A program made the translations under genes and the position numbers. A DNA stretch of 64,000 nucleotides from Siphonodentalium dalli (lineage: Eukaryota; Mollusca; Scaphopoda; Gadilida; Siphonodentaliidae): contig CP136066.1 in NCBI GenBank assembly GCA_032622095.1, positions 188,144,716 to 188,208,715 on the forward strand, read 5' to 3'. Within the stretch, counting starts at the first letter, position 1. Each line of letters starts with the position of its first letter. This document shows positions 55,308 to 64,000 of this stretch, one piece after another. The notes under the pieces are model-generated. The model was not told where the DNA came from, made no database searches, and saw only the letters and a program-made list of their open reading frames with translations.

Positions 55308-57147
55308 TGAAAACTTATAAGATTGTTTGAATTTAGAGTTATTCCTCTTTGCTCTTTCCAGCAGCATTGCAGCAGACAATGGTGCCTGTTACAATACATA
55401 TTTTGGGATGATTGAGAACTCATTATTTTCCGGTGAGCATGTCTATCACTAGGGGCCTTCTGGGATATGAATACGCAAACATCTATCATGAAATATTAAG
55501 CATCTAATTGGTGATAAGAGCAACATTATGCCAGTCCCATAACCTCCGATGTGCAGCATAAATAATACAACAGATATATATAATTTGAATTTCCTGCAAC
55601 TGGGAACTGCTTTTGAGTTCAAATTTTATACAGAACAGGATCTGTTTATTTCCATTATGGTAACAGAGGTGATTTGTGTGTAAGCAGAGACCAATCAATT
55701 TGCATGTCTCCTTGAATTTTATCCACAATGTGGATGGATGGGTTCTAGAGTTGGTGGGTTTAGACATTGCCCCCCCCCCTGGTTGTTTATCCTCCATAGG
55801 AGAGGGGGTGGTGTTGGTGCATGAAATTTGCATGTCTCCTTGAAATTAATCAACATAATGTTGATGGATTGGTTCTGGAGTGGGTGGGGTGAGACATTGG
55901 CCCTGAATGTTCCATGGGGGGGGGTGGAGTTGTTGCATGAAATTCAGGGCAGAAGATAATGCGAGAAAGGATGGGAGGGAAGGGGCAAACAATTTGAGGG
56001 AACATAAAATGTCCGTCTAGACTTCATATGAGAAACACTTGAAATTTCCAGCATTGTCCCAAGTTGTTCATTGGTGGGGGGGGGGGGGGGGGGGGGGGGT
56101 AAATGAAATCAGGGAAGATAATGCAAGTAAGAGTGGGGGAGGGGTAAACAATTTGAGGGAACTCTGTCTTTGCCATCTAGGGTATGTTTTGACCAATCAC
56201 TGCCACTGAGTAGAAAATCTGGTACATGCTGATAAGGAATATGAATCTAATGTTCCTATTCATGTGAGTGTGGTGAAAATTTTCTCATCGGGAGATATTT
56301 CCGAGAAGATTTAAGATTCTAAAAATATCAGTAATGTTTTGAAAGGTGTAGAATTTTAGTAACATTTGTCAGAATTACGTATTGCATAGTGGCTATGTCA
56401 TAATGACATCGATGTGTCATCATAGTTGTCAAACCCGCTATAGATGTGAACAGATTTGCATGTCAAATCCTTCTTCCATAGTATCATCCCCACACACAAA
56501 CATTGGATGCTATATAGATTTTATAATTATCTTTCCCCTTTCCATACAAGCTCGGGACGAGTATCATGTGATTTTTTGTGAGATGGAATTGATTTTCATC
56601 TAATTAAGGATTCATCAAACCAAACTATAATATATCGCAAACGCTTTGTATTTCAGTTTCCAATGAAACCCAATATGTTCCCATTTGTTGGTGATGCTAA
56701 TTTTTGCTAACGATCTAGCGTAATGAATTTAATTCATTCATTTTAAACTGGATCCTATACACAATTTTTTCTTATCTCTTTACAACAAAGAGCCATCTGT
56801 ATGCTGGCCCAGTGATAGCCTTTAATAGTTTATTGACTATGGCTGATAAACATTTAACTAGCAGTTTTTTGCATTGGGGGCATTCATCAGAGCCCTTCGA
56901 TCGACAAAATGGATAATTTCAGCCATCTATTCAGATGAGTGATAGAGATCAATCGATGAAATAAGTTTGATAAGGCCATATTTATACTGCACTCACTGAA
57001 AAATGTGAGGGAAAAGTATGTGCCAAATACATACTAAATATAAATCACTTTGGAATAAAAAAAACAAAATGGAAATTAAATTCAAACATGACATCTTAAG
57101 TACAAGGTAGAAATTGTGTGTGAGTTGCAGTGCAATGACAAAACATG
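55308..57147 (-). other. Meis intron, partly duplicated low-complexity sequence
   Basis: Direct repeats around 55699-55850 (GCATGTCTCCTTGAA, GATGGATTGGTTCTGGAG) and 55940-56165 (GAAGATAATGC, AAACAATTTGAGGGAAC), with a 24-G run at 56076-56099. No exon recognised. Confidence 0.6.
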
Positions 57148-57149
57148 TA

Positions 57150-57343
57150 CAGTAATGCTCTAAGTAATCGACTCCATAACCACAGCAGAATTATGGGTAA
57201 CTTTTCAGGATTTAGCCATTCATCGGAAAGCTCTCTGTGAGAGCTTTCCGATGAATGGCAACAAGCCATATTTCCGACTAAATCCTGAAAAGTTACCCAT
57301 AATTCTGCTGTGGTTATGGAGTCGATTACTTAGGGCATTACTG
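57150..57343. mobile_element. TA-palindrome MITE
   Basis: CAGTAATGCTC … GGGCATTACTG flanked by TA (57148-57149, 57344-57345). The left arm lacks ~25 bp. Both arms carry the private variant CCATAACC / GGTTATGG. Confidence 0.92.
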
Positions 57344-57345
57344 TA

Positions 57346-59206
57346 GTTTGAACTCTAGATTTCGAGTTCAATCTTGAAATTTTAATTTTAAATGAAAAAC
57401 AATTTGAGCTCAAACTAAAATTGACTGCAATCTTCTGACAAAAAAAATATAATAACTCTATAGGCTCAAAATTTCAAGTTTTCATGTTTTTTCTGTATGT
57501 CAGGATGTCTTTGTACATAATATTAAAGTAACATGATATAATTTATTATCTTTAAATAACTCCGATATTGTACACGAAGAAAAAATCACTAAAAGTGTAC
57601 CAATTAACATGTGCACAGAAGTGCTTCGTGATTAGCCCTATACGATATTAACTTTGGTGAAGTAATCTATGATGAAGCCTGTCAATGCTGTCATGGTCAG
57701 CTCAGTTTACCTTTGACGATCAGAGACCAACACATATGTAAACGATGGTAAGGGATTGGAGGTTGTCTTGGTCACACAGCATTCGAGTGTTATCCTATGA
57801 TGGCAATGATTTATGTTCCGATAATGAGTATCGGAACATTCGATGCAGCGCCGCAATACCCGCCAAATATACCTCCAAGATCAATACTCAATTCTTCCAG
57901 ATGTGCTTGCTTCTCTTCATCTATCGATTCTCGCAATTTTTTCCGATAATTATACTCCCATTGATTCAGAACGAGCTTTAAGAGGACATTTTTCATACAT
58001 TTAAACATCGATAAACAATATTTGTAATTTTGAAATGGAAAAATCTAGTAAAATAGTTTAGTGGTGTGTGTAGGCTCATCAGCATCTCTACAGAGTTGCT
58101 CCAATCATTACATCAAAGAGCACAGATTGGAGGCCTCCCACACAAAATCAAAGCAGATGCTCTGAGTTGTACATGTATCGCCCATATATATATGGCACAC
58201 TATACAGTATCAGTTTAACCCTTTATTATCAAATAGATTTTCCCAGTTAGTTCCAAAAGTATAAATTTTAATGGTAAATAATTTTTTATTTTTTTAGGGA
58301 TGATCAGACACTATATGCAGGTGGCAAACAGGCAGACTCAGACACAACCTAAGAAGTCATTTATAGGTATGCAACAAGTTGGGGTTTTTCTATTTTGTGC
58401 AAATTATCAGGTAAACTTGATATGAAATGGCTATAGTAGTCAATTTGACACGAAAATATTCTTCTCATTTTTCAAATATTTCATGACTTAAAGTCTGATA
58501 TTTTCCTATACCCCAATATAATGAGAATTTATTCACGCACATATATTACATGTGATGTTTCCCCTAGACGCTCCAACTTCAATGAGAATTTATTCACGCA
58601 CATTGAACCAATGAACACTCACACTGAGCCAGTGACTCTGTAAATCTGATACATATATAATGTTCTACACTACAGAACCAAACAATATGACACCTCAAGA
58701 TTTTAGTAACCTTGGTCAAGTGTGATAAAGGTCATGGATCAGGGAGATAAAACAAAGACCAGTTGGATAATCAGCATAAATCCAGGATTTATAATTATAA
58801 TGTTCACTTCCATCAACAGCTCAGATGGAGAATCCCTAATTTAATTAGAGAATCTGCTAATTTGCTTAGGTAGGCCAGAGTTATCCAACCTTAGATAAGA
58901 CAGACATCTGGTTATCTCCCTTGATGTGAGTTTTATAATTAGCCAATCAGAGAAGTGATAGAAGGGAGGGCATTATTCCAATTAACTGTGAGGTGATTAG
59001 GAAGAGCTCTGCTACCATCTTGTGGGTAAGGTTTGAAAATTAGGCCATAATTAGGACAGATCAGCTGGTGGCTCAGTGATGGTCAGTGTTGGTGCAGCAG
59101 CCAAACACAATTTATGGCATGCCAGGCTGGCAGGCCATTACAAGTTAGGGAGAGATAGTCTCATTCCTTCATTAACTCAAACAATCCTGTGATGGCTCAT
59201 TATCAA
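57346..59206 (-). other. Meis intron, unassigned
   Basis: Mostly unique AT-rich sequence. A 65-codon minus-strand ORF at 57811-58008 has protein-like composition (charged helix-like middle) but no recognised domain. TCAATGAGAATTTATTCACG recurs near 58519 and 58580. Confidence 0.5.
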
Positions 59207-59610
59207 CATATGGTGGAAGATCCCAGATATCATTAACCCAGCTGATACCAGTCCAATCATGGACAATTCCAATATCATTAACCCAGCTGATACCGGTCCA
59301 ATCATGGACAATCCCAGATAGTATTAACCCAGCTGATACCAGTCCAATCATGGAAGATTCCAATATCATTAACCCAGCTGATACCAGTCCAATCATGGAC
59401 AATCCCAGATATCATTAACCGAGCTGATACAGTAATGCCCTAAATAATCGACTGAGAGCTTTCCGATAAATGGCAACAAGCCATATTTCCGACTAAATCC
59501 TGAAAAATTACCCATAATTCTGCTGTGGTTAAGGAGTCGATTATTTAGGGTATTACTGTACCAGTCCAATCATGGAAGAACCCAGCATCATTAACCCAAT
59601 TCAAGCCATT
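59207..59610 (+). repeat. 45-bp minisatellite interrupted by a TA-palindrome
   Basis: About six units of CATTAACCCAGCTGATACCA plus GTCCAATCATGGACAATTCC. The sixth unit is split by the MITE at 59430-59558. The minus-strand frame is open through the array, giving a repetitive ORF that is an artefact. Confidence 0.92.
59430..59558. mobile_element. TA-palindrome MITE, left arm mostly deleted
   Basis: CAGTAATGCCC … GGGTATTACTG inserted in the minisatellite word GCTGATACCAGTCC between GCTGATA and TACCAGTCC. TA is present on both sides and only once in the neighbouring intact units, so TA is the duplicated target. The left arm jumps from CGACT to the centre GAGAGC. Confidence 0.95.
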
Positions 59611-60223
59611 CGAAAGATTTATGCAACAGAATTTTGACTAAACAACCCTATTTTGTTTTGAAACATTTCAACTAAAATTTTGTTGAAAGTAGTATGATAT
59701 TCATGTTATCTATCTAGTGAACATTTTTATGCAAAAAGTGGGATATTCTGTCATTTTTTTTAATTTGGATGGATAACAGATATTCCAAAACATTTTCGTT
59801 TTAATTCGGTGCATCAACTATCTATTCAAGAAAATTTGACTCTTTTTAATCAACAAAAAGCAATTTGGCCCATTTGACTTTTTTGCCATTTAATATATCA
59901 CATGCAAATTTTCAACAATAAGCCGGCAGTGAGGATTGCAAAACAAAGATTTCCTTCAAAGAATTGATTGTATTGAGCCATGACTGAACACTCAAATCAG
60001 AATTCAGCAGGACGTAAATGACAATGGAATTAGGATCGTGCTGCAAATGGTGCTCAGAACAACGGAGGGGAGATAATCTGCTGAATTGTATTGAGAGTGA
60101 AGCGGCGTGTGTACTCCCATGTTGAAATGAATTTAGTCCGTTTAATGAACCAATGATTCTCGAGCATCAGTCAGCAGATCATTCTTGTATAAGAGCATAG
60201 AGAATCCTTCCATCAATCGAAGC
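59611..60223 (-). other. Meis intron, unassigned
   Basis: Nothing recognised. Confidence 0.5.
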
Positions 60224-60225
60224 TA

Positions 60226-60438
60226 CAGTAATGCCCTAAGTAATCGACTCTTTAACTACAGCAGAATTATGGGTAACTTCTCAGGATTTAGTCGGAAATA
60301 TGGCTTGTTGCCATTCATCGGAAAGCTCTCCCCGAGAGCTTTCCGATGAATGGCAACAAGCCATATTTCCGACTAAATCCTGAAAAGTTACCCATAATTC
60401 TGCTGTAGTTAAAGAGTCGATTACTTAGGGCATTACTG
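60226..60438. mobile_element. TA-palindrome MITE, near-perfect copy
   Basis: A 213-bp palindrome flanked by TA (60224-60225, 60439-60440), inserted at GAAGC-TA-CATGTAGG. The same site without an insertion is visible at the junction of the tandem units near 60571. The arms share private variants (CTCTTTAACTAC / GTAGTTAAAGAG). Confidence 0.95.
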
Positions 60439-60440
60439 TA

Positions 60441-60752
60441 CATGTAGGCCTCACAATGCTGTTTCTTTGGGGTTTTGATTTCCGGGCATGAACTATCTGC
60501 TTATATTTGGGTGTGAACACATGCCAACAGTATGAATACATGTAGATGAAAACATCCCATCACTGGAAGCTACATGTAGGCATCACAATGCTGTTTCTTT
60601 GGGGTTTTGATTTCCGGGCATGAAATATCTGCTTATATTTGGGTGTGAACACATGCCAACAGTATGAATACATGTAGATGAAAACATCCCATCACTGGAA
60701 GCTACATGTAGGCATCACAATGATGTTTCTTTGGGGTTTTGATTTCCGGGCA
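60441..60752 (+). repeat. ~133-bp tandem repeat, 2.3 units
   Basis: Units start CATGTAGGC(C/A)TCACAATG and end CATCACTGGAAGCTA. Two full units and a partial third, which breaks at TTTCCGGGCA into a GAGGTCCCC MITE fragment. Confidence 0.92.
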
Positions 60753-60843
60753 GAGGGTGAAGTTGCTGTGTGTCATAGTGTCAATAAATTCACCCTATGG
60801 GGACCTCATTCTGCAAATAACAAGACACACTATTTCAAGACAT
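60753..60843. mobile_element. GAGGTCCCC MITE, right-hand fragment
   Basis: GAGGGTGAA … TTCACCCTATGGGGACCTCA with the right end AACAAGACACACTATTTCAA. Confidence 0.7.
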
Positions 60844-61674
60844 GAATTCTAGAGAGCTTCAAAATCTGTGTTGAAATGCATTTAAGCCATTATGCATTAG
60901 CAGCACCAAGGAAGGAGAAAATTAATTAAACTTTTTTGACTCAGTGCAAGATTACCAGACTGCAAAATTAAATTGAATCAGCCTGAAAAAATCTTCTAGA
61001 AGATTGGACGAAGGAACCTTCTCTGGTCTCAACTAGGGAATGATAAATGGGAGGCTATATGACCCGCTTAAACAGGAACCAGCTATCATGAATGGGTCTG
61101 GGATGATAAGACTAACTTCACCATGGGACATTAACAAGGCAGACTTAGATGTGCAAGATAGTGTCAAAACTCGCTTCCAGTAGATCAGCACATCCCCAAG
61201 CCCTCGCTCCATGCACGTATTCACATTAGAACGTTCTAAGTAGAGGATAGGAATTAATCAACCGAGGGACGCTTAATGTATCTAATTTTGTGTTGATTAG
61301 AATCATTTAATTTATTTTTAATCTGCTGAATGCACTTCTACTGCGGCCAAAAAACCCATACACTTAACATCAATTACTGTTTTTTTGTGCTAACGTTGAA
61401 CACTCTCTGGAGCATCCCGATAACTCATGTCTGCATTGTGCCGCAGAAAGTTTTAACTCGTTTGTGTACTTAGTAAGGGTTTTGAAGTCATACAGTCTGT
61501 TTGATTCAGGGTCGTTTTTTCAAATGTTCCAAATTTTTATTTTCATACTTTGTCTCTTTTAAAGATGGTTTATGTTTGCCTTGAACTTTCCGTGTTAAAT
61601 TTATAGGGGTATAAAATAATCATTTTTAGGCTATACAGAAGCTTTCATCAGGGATCATATTCACAATGCAACAG
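60844..61674 (-). other. Meis intron, unassigned
   Basis: Nothing recognised. A 63-codon minus-strand ORF at 61033-61224 has no motif. Confidence 0.5.
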
Positions 61675-61678
61675 TTAA

Positions 61679-62271
61679 CCCTTTCAAGAGGTTTCAAACT
61701 GGGAGAAGTCACTTCTCCCTATTTGGTTATGAGGGAGAAGTGGACTGTAGTCAGGGAGAAGTAACTAGGGCTGATGTTCAATATATGCCCCGACATCACA
61801 CTTCTATGATCCAATAAGTATCATGCACCACAAGAGCCCATTTATAAAACCATTATAGTGAGTAAGAACACCATTATAATCACTGAATATACATTAAATA
61901 TGCTGTTGGGAAACATGTATTCTGGTATATGAAAGAGAAATCATTTCTCCCTGGGACAAAAATAGAGAGAAGTGGCACATTTTAGGGAGAAGATACTAAA
62001 ATCTCCCAAGTCGCCCTCTAGGCTGGTCCCTGGCTGGTGCAGCATTAAAGATCGTGTGCCAGCACATTCTTTTATATATTCAAGTCTCACACAGGGAGCC
62101 TTGTATATATAAGAGAATGCACTGGCTTACAAGGTCAAGGTTAAATATTGTTAGGCCAATGTATTCTCTTATATATGCAAGGCTCCCTATGGGATACTCA
62201 CATATATAAGAGAATGCATTGGCACAGCTAGGGTTTTCGCAAAATTTCAGGAAGCTCCAGTCATGAAAGAG
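61679..62271. mobile_element. TTAA double-hairpin MITE, subfamily b, with GGGAGAAGT sequence
   Basis: Starts CCCTTTCAAGAGG after TTAA (61675-61678) and ends CAGTCATGAAAGAG before TTAA (62272-62275). The hairpins lie at about 62060-62130 and 62155-62225. The left 350 bp carries several GGGAGAAGT/ACTTCTCCC words similar to the GGGCGAAGT region at 44-45 kb. Confidence 0.8.
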
Positions 62272-62275
62272 TTAA

Positions 62276-62843
62276 TGTACTAATATGTTATTTACCATTA
62301 TTATTTACAGTTAAACCAACAAAATGACTAAACCACTTCCAAACTGAGAGAAGCTGATGTTTGTAAATTATCAACTATTCTGTCAAAGGTTTGCATATGA
62401 CAAATATTTAAGTTACAAGTATATTCAAGTTGACTATGCCACTCAGATTCCACTGTGAGATTGTTAAAAGATGTCTAATGAGTGTTAAAACATCAAGTAG
62501 ATGAAGATGGAAATATATTTTAATGAAAACAGTGGTAACATTGATTTTTTCCAAGTACATATTCATCATTTTTTGTTTCATTTCCAAAGCAGTTTGACCA
62601 CAAAGGTCCATCAATGAACGAACCAGGATGAGGTGGTGCTCGAGACACGTCAGGACATCGACCATTTAACTGATCTCCCACTCGTTCCAAGCTGTTATTG
62701 TTATCATTCAATTTGAATTGCTGTAACAGATATTGTCCTCGGTGTTCGAGGGCTGCGTCGAGATATGCATGCTTGATATTGATATCTATGCATAACCTGC
62801 TGCATGTTCACATGTGTTCCGATCAACGCAAAGATGTTACCAA
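62276..62843 (-). other. Meis intron, unassigned
   Basis: Two overlapping minus-strand ORFs (62408-62665, 62520-62711) have no recognised motif and no clear splice context. Confidence 0.45.
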
Positions 62844-63261
62844 CAAAACCTGAGTTAGTGTGCCTGTCATTTGCAGAATTAGGTCCCCAGAGGGTGAATT
62901 TAGTGTTGCTATCCTGCATAGCATGCTAGCATCACTAAATTCACACTCTGGGAACCTCATTCTGCATGGCCTCATCTGCTATCGGAGACCTAGACTCAGA
63001 TTGATGTTCCCAAATGGTGAATTTTGTGATGTACACCCATTGGGAACCTAAATTATGCAATGTGTTGTAAATTGGGATATTGAGAAACTAAAATAGAAAT
63101 AGAATCTATGTGAAGAAGTTTTATCATAAATAAACTTTTCAGAGAAGACAAGGCCTAAGCAAAATGAGGTCCCCAGAGGGTGAATTTAGTTAGCTAGCTA
63201 GCCAAATTCACCCTCTGGGGACCTCATTCTGCAAATGACAGGCACACTAAACTCAGGCTTG
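62844..63261. mobile_element. GAGGTCCCC double-hairpin MITE, long copy
   Basis: Left end CAAAACCTGAGTTAGTGTGC, right end GGCACACTAAACTCAGGCTT then G. Hairpins at 62875-62966 and 63160-63232. A clear target duplication is not visible. Confidence 0.85.
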
Positions 63262-63755
63262 AGGAGAATTCAGTTTAATTAGCATGAAATTCTATATACT
63301 ATGTCCTGATGTCTATATTTCTAGATGTACTGGACATTGCACTGCACTTTTGTTGTCCCTATAAATGGTGGAAAACATTACAGATCGTGTATATCTCTCT
63401 AACAAGTTTTATATGGTTTCTGGTGTATAAAATAATGAATATGAATCGAAGACACCTATCTGGAAACGCTTCTATCAATTAATATTTATTTTATTCAGAT
63501 TTTTTTCTAGTATAAGACATACAACCATTTGGGACAGTTTTACAGGCTATATTTAGAACAGTAACTTCAGGCACATTCGAAGCATAGCGAGAGGAAGAAC
63601 TATATCTTGATAACACTCTCCATCACGGCAAACTACCATTTTGATTCAGGTATATATTTTGCACGAATAAACCAAATTATTATGCCTTTAATATAAAACT
63701 GTTAATATAGACAAATAATATACTCAATCTTCAGTTTTGTCTTTTTCACAGAAAA
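63262..63755 (-). other. Meis intron, unassigned
   Basis: AT-rich, nothing recognised. Confidence 0.5.
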
Positions 63756-63757
63756 AT

Positions 63758-63791
63758 GTATATGTAATGCTCAAAATAATAGACTCCTTAA
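63758..63791. mobile_element. TA-palindrome MITE, left end, interrupted
   Basis: AATGCTCAAAATAATAGACT followed by CCTTAA. This is the first ~35 bp of the TA-palindrome family, broken exactly at its internal TTAA by the TTAA element that follows. Confidence 0.75.
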
Positions 63792-64000
63792 CCCTTTACC
63801 CAACAAACCGGCCAAAACCGGCCAAATAAAGCTTCAACAGCCTAAAATATCTTCGGTCTGTCTCAATAGAACCATACAAATATGGATATCATTGGAACCG
63901 GCTCCTTGACCACATTGTGATAGTTACAGTTATGCCCTGTGCCAATGCATTCTCTTATATATGCGAGTCGACCATAGGTCGCCTCGCATATATAAGAGAA
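63792..64000 (+). mobile_element. TTAA double-hairpin MITE, subfamily a (cut by window edge)
   Basis: CCCTTTACCCAACAAACCGG … after TTAA (63788-63791), with the first hairpin starting at 63943 and running to the window end. Matches 51445-51655 closely. Confidence 0.88.

Noticed and set aside
59172-59402. Repetitive minus-strand ORF (I-G-L-V-S-A-G repeats)
   Set aside because: It is the open frame of a 45-bp minisatellite whose unit length is a multiple of three.
62408-62711. Overlapping minus-strand ORFs considered as an upstream Meis exon
   Set aside because: No similarity to Meis N-terminal or homeodomain sequence, and two different frames are open over the same stretch without good splice sites.

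Overview
This window looks like nuclear DNA of a bilaterian, probably marine, invertebrate. The evidence is AT-rich sequence, genes split by GT-AG introns, a Meis/homothorax-type TALE homeobox gene, a BTB-BACK-Kelch gene, a non-LTR retrotransposon and very dense non-autonomous DNA transposons. The phylum cannot be fixed from the sequence alone.

Layout. (1) 0-19 kb, plus strand: a three-exon BTB-BACK-Kelch (KLHL-like) gene with coding exons at 6303-6437, 10837-10921 and 14758-16523 (661 codons). Its introns hold a MULE-like element, a Helitron-like element and hairpin MITEs. Its acidic C-terminal coding end runs into a ~34-bp minisatellite that a 2.2-kb TIR element has split in two. (2) 19-49 kb: intergenic, with no convincing host gene. 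It contains a dead non-LTR retrotransposon (22.6-26.7 kb) broken by a TIR element that is itself broken by a TTAA element. It also holds several hAT-like elements with 8-bp target duplications, a 100-N scaffold gap whose flanks look like an unmerged overlap, an ~0.8-kb direct duplication, and long G/C homopolymers. (3) 49-64 kb, minus strand: the last three coding exons of a Meis gene (54809-54867, 53313-53393, 49293-49645). The rest of the gene lies beyond the right edge, so the last 9 kb is one intron crowded with hairpin MITEs and minisatellites. The two host genes are convergent.

The most interesting signal is in the repeats. Two hairpin families recur: a ~210-bp near-perfect palindrome flanked by TA, and TTAA-flanked elements carrying one or two copies of a ~70-bp hairpin. 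In both, individual copies carry private substitutions that are mirrored in the two arms, as expected if one arm is copied from the other or if pairing is selected. Several insertions can be read against empty sites inside the window, so the target-site claims are directly supported. Superfamily names (hAT, MULE, Tc1/mariner-like, piggyBac-like, Helitron) are inferred from target-site size and terminal structure, because no transposase gene is visible.
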